This document shows, one piece after another, positions 9,033-21,900 of a stretch of DNA of 64,000 bases. The number at the start of each line of letters is the position of its first letter. Position 1 is the stretch's first letter. Made by a program: the position numbers and the translations under genes. This stretch comes from Bugula neritina (Eukaryota; Bryozoa; Gymnolaemata; Cheilostomatida; Bugulidae), in the NCBI GenBank assembly GCA_964035545.1, contig OZ037765.1, positions 25,866,504 through 25,930,503 of the forward strand, in the 5' to 3' direction. The notes under the pieces are model-generated. The model was given only the letters and a program-made list of their open reading frames with translations. It was not told where the DNA came from and did not search any database.

Positions 9033-11512
9033 TGTCATGCCAATGGACCCACCACCCATATTGAAATCGAGGGAGTGAAGAAGCTACTGGCAGGCCTTAA
9101 AAATGAGAAAGCTTCAGGGCCAGATCAACTACGTAAGGCTGACCTTACAATTGATACACACCTGGCTGTGGAATGCCTGACTCAGATCTATAACAAGTTG
9201 AAGAGTCAATTATTGTTATAGTTGTCACTTAGGCCCACTCAATTATTTTAATGTTCTTTTAGATGTAATGTAAGATGTGCTCATGTAGAGTAGCGCAAAG
9301 CAAAGCTAATGTTAAGATGTCTGTTTGTAGCTGCGGTGTTGGATCGGGTAGTGGAACTGAGTAGTACAGTTCAAATCTCTATATTAATATCTACTATAAC
9401 TATTATGTCGAAGTATGATAAAGGAAAGTGTTCAGTGTGACTAAAAATATTATGGTCTACTACTGTTCAGCTGGTTATGCGAATGTAAATGTCAGATTTT
9501 TATGTTATCTAAAACTATTACTACTTTAGATCCGATGGGTATCAACACAGGAATTACTTTTTAATAACTTTGAGACAAATATACGACTTACTTTCTACTA
9601 ACAATTGAGATACTAGAATTGGTTACGTTTTGTACACAAATTGATGCAATCACAAACAAGAGAGAAATTAATAATTATATACAATAGAATATGAACAAAT
9701 TGAATAATATTCACTATATTAATATATTATTGTAACACAAAAATTAACTGCGCAGTTGATTCAGACAAAAAGACAGAATGATAAAACTAACAGTAATAAA
9801 AAAAATGTAGAATTTTCCTTTAGTAAGTATAGTATTATAACGGCTAAGGGCTAATTGCAAAGTATAATAATCTTAGAAATCCGAAAGATGGCGATAGCGC
9901 CAAAAACAACAATTATATCTGTCAGTCTCAAAACCACTCCAACAACTGACTTGTTCGAGCAGCGGTTCTCATTTTTTTGACTTTTTATCATAAGAAGGCA
10001 AGTTTTCTTTTAACGGAACATAGTAGTACAACTCCTACATTTACATATATCGATCTTGATTTTACATATCTTCCTATTTGGGAGTTACCTCCTCGATTTC
10101 TTTATTTTGACTCGATGTGAGGTACAGACAATATGTTGTTAACAGCTGTAGCTTCCTCTTCAAAGTCCTTACAGCATGGTGAACTCCCTAACAGTTGGAA
10201 AACTGCCAATGTCACCCCTATCTTCAAGAGTGGTGACAGGAGCTCTGCCAACAACTATAGGCCAATCTCCCTGACTAGCATTCCATGTAAGCTACTAGAG
10301 CACATCGTTCTTGGTATTTTACTAGGGAAAATAGATGGTTTCCTCCACAGCAGACAGCACGGATTTAGAAAAGGGTTATCATGTGAGACACAACTCTGTG
10401 CCACCATGCATGATATTCTCAGTGTGGCAGATAAGGGCTTGAGCACTCATGCTGTGGTGCTTGACTTCACAAAAGCCTTTGACAAGGTGCCGCATGCACT
10501 TCTAATGGAAAAACTCTCCAGGATCGGAACAATTGACACACATATACTTCACTGGATACATAACTTCCTTACTGATAGGTCCCAGCGGATGATACTTAAT
10601 GGTAAGGTGTCAAGCAGTCTCCCAGTCTTGTCAGGGGTACCTCAGGGATCAGTTCTCGGGCCTGTGCTTTTCCTGATATTTATCAATGACTTCCCAAACG
10701 AGGTAGATTGCCCAGTCGCCCTATTTGCAAACAACACCTTAATGTACCAGACCATCACAAGCCAGCAGGACACAGCCCGTTTTCAGCACAACCTGAACTC
10801 TCTAGACTTCTGGGCATGCAGGACGGGTATGAAATTACTCACAGCGAGGCGACAGCTCGGGATGATTAAAAGGGCACTGTATTGGGCACCAGAAAAGGCG
10901 AAGTTGATAGCATACAAAGCCCTGTGTCGTCCTTACCTAGAATATGCTGCTGCTGTGTGGGACCCTAGCTCCAAGAAGGCTGTAGTAGACATCGAGCAAG
11001 TGCAAGAGCAGGCTGTGAGATTGGTGGCAGGTATTAAAGGCAGGGGTGGCTCAGATGAGGCAAGATCTAGGCTTGGATTAACCCCCCTGCAAAACAGGCG
11101 CAAAGACCTACGACTTAGTCTCTTGATGCGGATCCTGGCCTAAAAGGAAAATCATCCTTCACTCTCAAAATCGTATGAACACCTCATAGACCAGCCCACT
11201 ACATCAGTTACCACCAGGTCCCAGTCAAATGGCATGCCCACCACTTCCAGGACTAACACCTCACTATTTTATAACAGCTTCCTACCCAAAACCATACGTA
11301 ATATAAAAATAACATCAAATGCTGCTCACAGACAGGCCTCATAAGGCCCTGTGCTGGCACCAAAGTCTTAAAACAGAACTGCACTTATGTGATAAAAGTA
11401 TTAACTACATTTAATAATTCTGTTCACCAAACGAGGCACGTCGCTTACACTAGTTTAGTGGTCTAACGTGATTGCATCTTCAAGTAAGTCAAGTAAGTCA
11501 AGTAATACTATA
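9033..11512 (+). mobile_element. LINE (CR1/Jockey-like) reverse transcriptase, dead and split by an insertion
   Basis: RT coding runs 9033-9197 (IEGVKKLLAGL..KASGPDQL) and resumes at 10166; excising 9198-10163 plus one AG joins IYN-K-S-LQHGELPNSWK in frame. Later motifs: NYRPISLTSI, HGFRKGLSCETQL, DFTKAFDKVPH, GVPQGSVLGPVLFLIFINDF, and the LEYAAAVWDP C-terminal region. The catalytic box reads FANN where FADD or YADD is expected, so both catalytic Asp are lost. About 50 codons are missing between TGMKLL and RRQLGMIKRAL, and a premature TAA lies at 11141-11143 before 66 further in-frame codons. The tail ends in AAGTAAGTC-type short repeats near 11484-11512. Confidence 0.88.
9198..10163. mobile_element. 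966-bp inverted-repeat insertion in the LINE
   Basis: Starts TTGAAGAG and ends CTCTTCAA (8-bp perfect terminal inverted repeat). It is flanked by AG at 9196-9197 and 10164-10165. Deleting it with one AG restores the LINE reading frame exactly, which fixes both borders. It is non-coding and AT-rich inside. The 2-bp duplication and short termini do not match a superfamily I can name with confidence. Confidence 0.72.
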
Positions 11513-11819
11513 ATTATGAAATTTAATCAAATTCAATGTTAATGTAGACCACCAAATGAAACTTTTGATATAAAACTAAAAGTACAAACCTAGTGTTGCT
11601 GTTATTAAAACTAAAACCAACAGTAAATGTAGTGCTGATACTAATAGTGTAAGTGTGAGTATCTGTATTGCATTCAATTTTACTAAATTTAATAGTTATA
11701 TTTATAATAATACTAATATTATTTATGGTAATGCCAATGGTAATGCAGATTGGCATACTCCTGCTTATACACTTACAGTTATACTAGAGCTATGGGATTA
11801 AGTTATAATTATTAGCTGT

Positions 11820-12240
11820 TAGCATTACTGTAATGGCTGTGAGAAGTATACCCCCCAGTGCCCCCTGCCTACGTACTTGTATTATATTATGAGGCGTAAA
11901 AGTTCCAAGAGACTACAACTCCGTTAGTGATTCCGCAGTCCCATGCGGCACCAGCGGTGATACCGCTAGAACCTTACACTGGCCAATCAGGACCAACCTC
12001 TTGAATATAAACAGCCTCAGTTGGAGGATAACTGTCAGATAGACTAGGATAATATTGTATAACTGTTCTATATGTTATATTCTTTTGCTACTACTGATGA
12101 CTTTGATTGTATCTAATTAGACGTCCAATACAGTTCTTTATAAACGTCAGCTATTTCAATTCTTAGCATAACCTCATAGTTAGATATGCAGTAATAACTC
12201 GTGTATGCAATAGCACCCCACTTAATAGTGCACAAAACTA
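11820..12240 (+). mobile_element. possible solo LTR or promoter-bearing retroelement remnant
   Basis: A locally GC-richer block (TATACCCCCCAGTGCCCCCT, CCGCAGTCCCATGCGGCACC) is followed by a TATA-like GAATATAAAC at about 12003 and AT-rich sequence, a composition typical of LTRs. No partner LTR, primer-binding site or clear target duplication was found. The stretch 11513-11820 before it shows nothing recognisable. Confidence 0.3.
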
Positions 12241-12341
12241 CAGCATTACTATTACTTATAGTTATTAGCAGTTAAATTTAGGTTCTAGTTATAAATTGAA
12301 ACTTATTTTCTTATGCCAAATTAAAATACTTGTAATGTTAA

Positions 12342-13110
12342 AGGATTGCTCTATCTTGCCTAATAAATGGCCATTTAGGTCAAACACACATAATATTGTG
12401 TTTTTCTAAGCATGCATTGACAAAAAGCATTTGACCAAAGGTAGAAAAAGTTAGTTGAAGTTGAGGGTGTAGATTGGTAACAGCCAAAACGCCGATTTTG
12501 AAATGAGCTGGGAAATGTGACGTAACAGCGCCAGCATTCCTGCTGGTCACGTGACTATACAAATGAATAACTATAGAAATATGACTCTGAGATGTGATCT
12601 TTCAGCTCGAAATTTGTATATTTATAGAAGTGCAAATGTGAATTATCTCAATCTATAGTTTTTTGACATTTTAAATAACATGTATGTGATAACATTAGGC
12701 CATATTTTGCTTGTAAACATTAGAAAAAAGCATTGCAAAATCATACATTCTTTAGGATGAATGCCTGCGAGCGATCTAAACTAGGTCAGATTGTGCAATA
12801 TTACGGGCACACCAAAGCTGACCTATTTAGCGCGCTGTAACTGCTTGAGCGTTATTGGTTGATGTTGTGCTCAGCAACCTTGAATACTAGCGTTATAGTT
12901 AGCACGTGCAGCATAGTTACTGGCGTTCACATGTCACGTATTAGGCTATTCTTTTTCATGGCTGAAAATTTTACCTCCCTCAAAATTGGAATTTTGAAAA
13001 GCTGTTTTCTAGGCATATATCCCTTTGCAAAGTCACAATTGTTTGCATACACATTAGATTATAGTTCATAATTATAATGTGATTGTAATAAACTAAGATT
13101 GAGCAATCCT
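12342..13110. mobile_element. TTAA-flanked MITE, copy 2 (769 bp)
   Basis: Same element as at 1689-2456, in the same orientation, with only scattered substitutions. It is flanked by TTAA at 12338-12341 and 13111-13114, with termini AGGATTGCTCTAT and AATTGAGCAATCCT-like (one mismatch against the first copy). Non-coding. Confidence 0.88.
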
Positions 13111-13503
13111 TTAAACTAAATATATAAATCAACACTTCATAATCACAATGATGATGATTATAGTTATCGTTATGATTATTTTTATGGGGTGCCATTTTTG
13201 TTGATTTAAAATTAAATTGTTGCAATTAATTTTATGCAACTAATTTTGCTCAAGGCTAGCTTTATGCCTGTAGTTATACTCACTGACTCAGGATACATTA
13301 TTAGTGATCACAGTTCATTACCAATTACTCTATTGCAATACTAAGACTTTGTCTTTAATGTGGGTCTCAATTTGAAAAATGAGCATGTTGAACATATAAC
13401 TTAAATTTCAATACTAACTTTTGTTGTTGTCATATTGGATACTCAGGGTTTACACTATATGTGCTAAGTACCTACTACAACACAAAGTAAGCGTGTTCTA
13501 AAC

Positions 13504-13608
<105 letters not shown>

Positions 13609-13619
13609 GATATAGGTGG

Positions 13620-16460
13620 GCCTATAATATATAATAATTATTTTATATGTATGTTGGTGATGTACTAACCGGTAGTATTGTTTACAGAAGTGTCTCCACT
13701 TCAGTTATATCTGATCAGGCCGACCTCTAGTGCATAAGAATGGAAAAGCAACTCTGGATCTAACCATCTGTTTGGCAACTGAGCCGAGGTAGGTGCAGTA
13801 ATGGATAAATTGAGAAAGCCTGTGTTCTAGATTTGAAAAGTAGCAAAAGAAGTTATGTTCCCGCAAGAATTTCAACCTGCCCCCCAAAATAAAATTTAGA
13901 AAGAAATTTAAAAAACTTAGGCTATCTCAATTTCTCCACTACTGCTTCTAAATGACTGCCCCGCTCTCATAACTCTGGTGCGTTTGATATTATCTGGGTC
14001 TTTCTCTAGTAATCACAAAATCTACTAGGTGGTTAGAAAAAAGATGCATCCAGTTGACCTTTTGCTGTTCCTTGTGCTTAAAAATAGTGTTGGTGATCAC
14101 CAATATGTTACTCGGAGCATAGTACCACCAGCTGGATTCTCACTAGCTTGAAAGTTTTTAACAATTCTCTACTTTTTAAAATCAAACCCGTTTGCTCATT
14201 TTTGTGATTTTACTCAAGTTAGTACACACTTCATATGTCTAAGTTTTAGCTATCTTTCATAATTCAGCCGCTAATGTATGTTGTTTGTTTGCCCTAAACT
14301 AATAAAATATTGATAAATGCAACTAAATAAGGAAGGTTTTTCTAAATTAGCTTGATTTTCTATGTTTTTTTCATAATTTTTCTATAAATTGAAAAACCAT
14401 TATGGGGTGCACTTGTATTTTTAGCTTATATGACAATGGTGTTTCGCTTTAATATTGCAGAATCCTCTCCTAGCCTTTTTTTTGTGCATAGTTGGAATCA
14501 TCCCCTATAGCAAATTTTCATGAATTTTGAACAAATTTTAATATATGGTATAATTGTAGCTGTGTGCTAAATAAAGCAAAATGGCCCATTAATATATAGA
14601 GTGACATTAATAAATTTCCAATGTTCTAAACATTTTTACATCGGTCCTCCTTTTGCAAATTTCATGATTCATAAGACCATTTTGAAAACACAATTTTAAT
14701 GCCTTTTGAAAGTACTGCCATAGGATGTGATTCTAGTTTAATGGCTTAGAAATTTCTTTATTTCATCTATAGGTTTTATTAGAAGGGTAGGTGAAGAAGT
14801 TGATTTGTTACAATGCTTGTCCTGGTATTTGCATTACAAAATGCCAAATTGACAAAAATTTACTTCAACTGATAAATAACTACTGTTTTTCTACTATGGT
14901 TTATAAAGGCACTCTAGACGAATTTGAAATAAAGATTACCAATGCTAATACTAAATACTTTAAAATTGAAGTATATCATTTATTTATCATCATGGCCATT
15001 GAAGAACTTCTACTACTAATAATAGTAATAAGACTAAATTCGCATTTATTTTACAAAAAGGACATTTAAAGACAATTTCAGTAGTATGTTTAGAACTCTT
15101 CGGCCACCAAGCTGTCTATGTGGCTCTCACTGAACTTTGTTGCTGCCATATGGCTTTAGGAAACCTTACTATTTTAAACTAGAAATCAATGGTAGAATCA
15201 CTAACGATGTGTTTCAAAAGAGATTAATGAAATCAATTTCCATGATAAATAAAGATTGTCCTGGTTAATGATACAAGCTCTCCGGGCAGCTCTAAGAAAT
15301 TCAATTACTTGTGTTGTAATTGAGAGTTTTGCATGAGGAGCAGATCCGAGGGTTAAATATGTTAACTAAGATTAATAATTAATTGCAGTTTGCTAGAAAG
15401 AAATAGTAGAAAACTGAAACAGCAGATTTTATAGTATTTCACATAGCTGTTTGTTACCTTTGCAAAATCACCACACAACATAACGTTTACATGTCAGTGG
15501 AAATATATAAAGCAGTACGTTATACTACAACCCTAGCCGTAAAGTTATGTTTATTTAGTTTGCCAATGCTAATGATTTTAGTTCAAATGTAGTTACTGCC
15601 ACTCTCTGTTTATTTCTTCAACAAAAACTCTTTAATAGGCGACATCTTCAATATGCGAGGTTGTTTTCTCTTTTACTGTTGCACTGCGTATATACAGATT
15701 GATAATTTTAGGTTAAAGTTGAAATATTCTTTCTTTTTACATTTGTAAAAGGTTAAGCTCATAAGTCAATATTTTCTAGAAGAGTTTTAAAATCTAGCCA
15801 CATACACATCATTTATTTTTACTCATTTCTACATTTCAACTATTACTCAAACTTGGTTCAACATTTATATTTACTTGACCATCTTGATGTGCTGGGGAAA
15901 TAACTAGCTTTTCTGTTAATAATTTTTTTAGAATGGAAAAAGGGAGCCATGTCAAAGTTTATGTAGTATAATCTAACTTTATATACAGCACCATAGAAGT
16001 TGTCCACTTTTGGCAATCAGCTAAAAGACAGAAAATCAATCAACTAATCATAGTGCTTTGAGTAAAATATTGTATACATGGAACGATTATATAAATATAT
16101 CTAGTGTCATCAGATTGGATGACTGCTTGTGTTGGAAACATTGGTTCTTTAAAATTGTACATCTTATATAGTTTTCAACTTTTTTCAACACTAATTGCAC
16201 CTCTTCTAACCATCTTCTTAAAGATTTAAAATGTTTATTAGTTTTTATGAAATAAAATTGATGTCTATTTTGATAGCCTCATCATGTTTGTCAGACCTTA
16301 AAATTGTTTTATGCATCCCCATCTCCTATTCAACTGTCCAACTCTCATGAGTTGAATTTAAATGCTTTTACTGGACCTTCCAGCGAATGTCAATATTGAA
16401 ATGGATAAAATGAAGGTTTGAATCTAACTAAATTCAGTACTGACTATTGTTATAATTTCC
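13620..16460. other. repeat-derived intergenic stretch without a supported gene
   Basis: At 14395-14545 lies a copy of a dispersed repeat also found at 25360-25490 and, inverted, at about 21990-22110 (shared TTTTCATGAATTTTGAACAAA and a TTTGCAGAA-type segment). The segment near 13780-13810 (GGTGCAGTAATGGATAAATTGA) recurs at 20600-20625. A 44-codon open stretch at about 14022-14152 and the frame at 14791-15069 show no conserved motifs or convincing splice context. The remainder is AT-rich and unremarkable. Confidence 0.5.
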
Positions 16461-16469
16461 TCGAATTAT

Positions 16470-16765
16470 AATGTTTAGTGTGGGTTCAACTGCAACTGTA
16501 GTTTACTCGGCTTATACACCTAAACACAGGACAAGCAGTAGAAGATTATATTTAACACAATATATACAGGTGATGACAAATACATTTACACTAAGATACA
16601 CAAAACATATAAAACTACTCTCTTATTCAACATGTTACTCCGAACTGACTGACTATATATTAATATCAAAACTGTCCGGAAGCGTTCTGCCTCGCTGGGG
16701 GTAATCACGTGCCTAACAATGATTGGCCTCATTACACGTGGAGTTATCACGCTTCACTGGCCATC
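16470..16765 (-). mobile_element. possible solo LTR
   Basis: On the minus strand a GC-richer start (CACGTGATTACCCCCAGCGA, CAGAACGCTTCCGGACAG) leads into ATTAATATATAGTCAGTCAG, a TATA-plus-initiator-like element, then an AT-rich tail. A U3-R-U5-like gradient is apparent, but no second LTR or certain target duplication was found. 16766-18040 holds nothing convincing; frames there lack motifs and splice support. Confidence 0.3.
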
Positions 16766-18044
16766 TTAATGGAAACACTTATTTCATATTGCTAAATTCT
16801 ATTAACCTTGAATTCTAGTGGTTGAAAACTGACAATTTTGTCTGACTATTCAAACAATATAATACTTTTTGATGATTTTTTGTTTTTTGATGTTCTAAAC
16901 AAACCATCTTCAATTTTATAAATACTAGTCTGCACATAATTTTTATGCATAAGATAGAATGCCAATACATTTTACTGAGTTTCCATGTGAATTTTTGTAA
17001 TGATATAATAATTTCTTTTAAATCTTTAGAGTCTAGACGGCTATATTATGTTTTATATGCTTGTAGTAATCCCAAGAAAACTGATTTGGCCAATTTAGAA
17101 ACTTCAAAACAGTGTTGACGAAGGAAGGAGTCATTATATATAACCAATTTACATGTGCCATCAAATGCTGAAAGCCTCATTTTCAAAATAATAGAGTGGT
17201 TAATTAGCATTTATCCATGTTGTACTTATTATTGCCTATGGCTATGTTATTGTATTATTTTGTTTACTCTAATAAACATAGTTTCAAATGGCTATTACAT
17301 AAAAAGTTGCTAAGCTTCTATCTGTCTGTTATTGAATTGTTGAACAGCCCAGCGCATAACTGCAGCTATTGTCTTTCTTTTATTGAATGTAATGAACCAG
17401 TATATCAAATGCTGTTAATCATTTATGCACTTCAGATATATTTCGAGTTCCAAATCAATATCTCATACTAACATATTCAGTTACTGTTCATTTCTCTGTC
17501 ATAGTTTTATTACATTAAGTTTTGCTATCTTTGGTTCTACTTTGGAAAAAGCGTTTCTGAACATTTGGTTAAAATAGGTGGATTATATGGCATGTGATGT
17601 ATTGTTTCTAGAACCAGAAATATGATGTGAGTATATTCTAATATTCTTACTTTTGCTTTTTAGGTGCCACTATTTGCAAGCACACCCTTATATCATCAGA
17701 ATTGGAAGTTGTGTAAATACTTGTGATTTTGCTGAGAATTATTTTTCATTGTGTAATTGTGCATTATGTTATTCAATTTCAAGCTTTGCACCACTCTCAC
17801 ATACCAATTGTATATCATTAGTTCATCGGGTTTTGGATATTTATTATTTTACTTTTATTAGTAAATAACACAAATCCATTGTTTATAAATAAACATTGTT
17901 GTGAATTATTTTAATCACTATATTTAAGCATATATACATATCTTAGAGAGTAGTTGTGTCATTTACCATAATTACAAGCTGGTCTTTTGTAATAAAATTA
18001 TTTTCCACCATGCTGCTTATATTTCTACTTCTTTGTACCTGTAC

Positions 18045-18360
18045 CTATCCTTTGGTCGGGACGACCGTTGGGGCACCACTATTATTTATGTGGTGTGTCT
18101 TGGGCAAGTAAACTTGGCGGCGCCCATCCCTCTCCAAGTTTCGCAATAGGATGCTAGTAATCCTGACTTAACGCCAACCGTTGACTCTTAAGAGTTCTTC
18201 CGTTTGCCGTAGTGGTACCAAGCCGTTGACCCCAAGGATTCTTCTGCCAAAGTGACCATCCAATGCCTTGCTGCCGACATCTTCACCGTAACCCTGGCAG
18301 GGGAGCTAGTGGGGTTCCAACTTTGCTCAGGGGTATCCCAGGGTGCAATTTAACGTACCC
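18045..18360 (-). repeat. GC-rich interspersed repeat, unclassified
   Basis: About 315 bp of much higher GC than its surroundings, with sharp borders. On the minus strand it ends GGTGCCCCAACGGTCGTCCC followed by GACCAAAGG. No open frame or pol III boxes were found. It probably derives from a retroelement, but the family is not recognised. It sits directly upstream of the first visible exon of the large gene. Confidence 0.45.
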
Positions 18361-18421
18361 AGGACTACTTCTTCAGTGTAATGTAATTCTTTGCAGTTCA
18401 TGGCTGATGCTTTGCTTTTAG

Positions 18422-18925
18422 ATGTTTGGTGAATACAATCATATTGGTACTACTAGCTGCCCTACCCCAGAGCCATGCTGCTGTTTATGTATTCAGGTCT
18501 GAAACTGACAGCGGTTTCCGTGCTGGTTCTACAGATGTAACTGCTATTCTGTATATCGCTGTTACAGGTACATTGCCAGGTCTATACATTTTCCCTTTAC
18601 CTGCACTTTACAGTTTGTAGTCAAGATACTTCTGGATATATAAAGGCACCCATAAAATAATAAACTTTAGTTTGATAGTTTAAAGTCTCCACCTCCGGGA
18701 AACTCCTCATACCTGAAGTTGAGAGTTTTTCAGAGGGCTAAGGACTGTATCTCTAGCCAAGCTGTTAACTCGGGGCTATTCCCAATTTGCATGATAAACA
18801 TTTCATTGTATTTCTTACAGGAGGGAATGTCTCTCCACCCTGGAACGTTGAGCCGTTATTTTCCAAATCTGTTACTATCTTAACTGTGAGTGGTCCAGCA
18901 GGAAGCAGTGCAAGTGGTTCAGGGG
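18422..18925 (+). CDS. exons with signal peptide and start of N-terminal domain
   Basis: Exons 18422-18567 and 18821-18925. In the frame that joins the rest of the gene, the first reads LVNTIILVLLAALPQSHA, a classic hydrophobic signal with a cleavage site near SHA-AV. That frame has no ATG: a stop lies at 18405-18407 and ATGs at 18400, 18407 and 18422 are in other frames. The exon also opens with one base completing a codon, so the start must be on an upstream exon. The second exon (GGNVSPPWNVEPLFSKSVTI, then Gly/Ser-rich) ends in phase 1. The domain following the signal is not recognised. Confidence 0.75.
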
Positions 18926-21900
18926 GTAAGTTTTATCTTTTCACTTTCAAACTATTAGTAATCTCTTAGTAGCAAAATGGTGGGGTATGTAAAATTTTCG
19001 TATCATACAATAAAATGCTTGTAACTTTGTTGGAATGCAAGCTTTAAGGTTTAGACCAGTGGTTCCCAACCTTTTTCATACTATTCCCCCCTTTCATAGA
19101 TGTAGACTATTAATTTCCCCCCTTTCAAAAAGCGAAAAAAATTTATGACTGACAATGATAATATAGGATACAATGCAATGTATTTCATTATATTTAATTT
19201 GCATTTAATACAATTATCATAATATACTTATATTATCATCATTATTATGTTATAAAACACAGAGCAGTTCAATTATTAATGTTATGGCTGCAGTTGATGC
19301 TTTTGTGCCAGCTTGCTTACGCCTGGCTCCGTTTTTGACAACAGGCCCATCTTAAGTCACCCTGCAGTTTGAGACAGTTTCTCTTCACTTTGAATTGATG
19401 AGAATTACACCGCACACTGATAGGTGGTGTTGGATGGCACCAAAACTCTGCTTCGTCAGCTGTGTGTGTGGGTTGCTTGTTGAAACCCAGAATGATTTTA
19501 AGTAAAACTGGTGTATGTAAAGATGTCACAGGTAATAATGGCACAAATGGAAAAGTAGGTAAAAATGGCACACTGATGTTAAATTTTCCCAAACTCAACC
19601 CCTAAAGCCTCCACCCCAAACCCCTAACCCTTGGACCTTGGACCCCAAATCCCCACCTCCTAACTCAAACCTCTACCCTCAAATTCCATTTTTCAAAAAA
19701 TCTTCTGGGCATCTCTTTGAACTCTTAATGGAGTTTTAATGGTATTTCTCTGAGCTACCCCCTCAAAAAGAAAGAGCTAGATTCTTAACTTGACATGTGA
19801 CCCATTGCAACGCTTTGTTGAAACGGTTTCAGAGGAATTACATGAGGATTTTATTGAGTTGGTTCACAATTCAGCAAAAAAGAGTGATTTGAAATATTTT
19901 CCAATTGATGTATTATGGGTGGTGTCCAGTAAAAATGGCACAGGTAATAAAGGCACAAGTGAAAAATTAGGTAAAAATGGCACGTATTCAATATTAGGAT
20001 GGAAGGTTTGGAGGTTTGGGTTTGGGGAAAATTTCAACACCTAAAATCGAAACAGGTTCTTCTCTTATAAAAGTTCGTTGAGTGTGGGGAAAGACACCAT
20101 GTTTTTGAAAGAGGCGTCACCACTGTAGTGTAACTTTTAAAACATTGATGCTGCTATGAAAAGCAATGAAATGATGATTGCACTTCTGCATTTTTAGGTT
20201 CAGATTATTTAGTGTAGCAAATATATTTACAAGGTATGTAGTATACAATTCATATAGATTGACTTGCATAGCTGCTAAAAGTTGATCTGTTGAGTTTTGC
20301 AAATTTTTTGACCTCCATTCGAAAAAGCACAGAAAGCAGTTACTGTAGGGTAGAGTAGTTAATAAACACATTCATGTTGAAATAGACAGAGATTGCAGAA
20401 TATAGTTTGGTTAAATAATGAACTAAGATGGAGGTTTATAGATATATACATATACATGTAACTTGCAAGAGCTCAAAAAGCCTTCATAAAAATTTGTGAA
20501 TTTTTCAAACTTCAAATTCCCCCCTAAAATGTCCAAATTCCCCCCTAGGGGGGAATTCCCTCCAGGTTGGGAACCACTGGTTTAGACCAACATAACTAGA
20601 AAAAGAGGTGCAGTAATTGATAAATTGAAAAAAAGAACACCTTTTATGACAAATATTACATCAAGAAGTAATCTTTCAATAAGATTTTCACGCTGCTTCC
20701 TAAACCAAAATGAAAAAACTGAGCCATTGAGATTGCTCTGTTACTGCTCTTTAATACATTGCTCTCTTATATGATAGCTCATCTAGTTTACTTCAAGCTT
20801 ATTGTCTCAAGGGACACCCACATTAGTTCATCTTGTAAGCTTCTAAAACCAACTTCAAATTACTTTATCAGCTTCAGATCTGAATTACAGTTAATTATCT
20901 GAGCTTTCATTGTCGGCATTTTAAACATTTGTTTTAAAGCTTTTAATAATTAAAAATAACAATTGTGTATAGTATTGATAATATAGGCATTGGGGAAAGT
21001 TAAATTAAAAGTTTCATGCACTACCAAATCTGTACTGCAGCAGTGATTGAACAGAATGAATTTTAATTGGACAATTTGAGAATATCTTCATATTGTGTTA
21101 TTATTTCATGTTTAAATTGTCGTTTTACATTAGTTTTATACTATGCTATGTTTTATAGTCTTTGAATAAAGCAGTCAAATATAGGACTTCAGTGTTATAA
21201 TCAGTTATAGTTTAGGGAGGGTTATTGTACACGTTAACTTTAGTTTTTTTGTAATTACAGTTCATAGTCTGGCAGAATTGGGGGTTAGGTTCGCATTCTC
21301 GGATAAAGTTTTTTTCTCTCTTGATTATTTATCTTGAGGGTCCAGGTAAATGTTTTCAGGTGGGTGTGGACCTGCCACTCTTGAGCATTTCGAGAAATCC
21401 AAGATGGCCGCCAATTATGAAAAAATCGTAATCTAGTAGGCATAAAGTCTATATTATGTTGCAAAAATAAAATTTTTTTGATGATTCAAATAGATGTGCA
21501 TTTTTGGAATGAATATGTGCCATGCCAGTAAAAAAGAAATCAAAGTAAAGAGCCAAGAGACATGTTGCTCAGCTCAAAACTCGGAATTGCTTCAATAAAA
21601 CATCACATATGATACAGAGAAATGATACATGGATTTTGAATAATTGTTTGGACACAGGACAGATATATAAAGAAAAACATGGCTTATTGCCAGTGAATAG
21701 AAATTGAAAAAAGATACAGAGGCATATTGCTCAGCTAAACTTAAAATGGAATATATATAATATAATCATACAGATGCGACAAACTTTCGCTCATGTTCAT
21801 ATTAAACAACTTTCTCATTTTTTCATCATTAGCATTTGTTAGAAATGTTAGCTCATTGCAGCACACTCCTGTTACTGCTTCACAAGGGCAGAGCTCTGTG

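Noticed and set aside
14022-14152. 44-codon open stretch after a CTACTAG acceptor
   Set aside because: Ends in a stop, no partner exons in phase, surrounded by repeats.
17217-17868. Open frames of 84 and 71 codons upstream of the giant gene
   Set aside because: Hydrophobic AT-rich frames without conserved motifs; the second begins at a plausible acceptor but cannot be joined to exon 18422 in frame.
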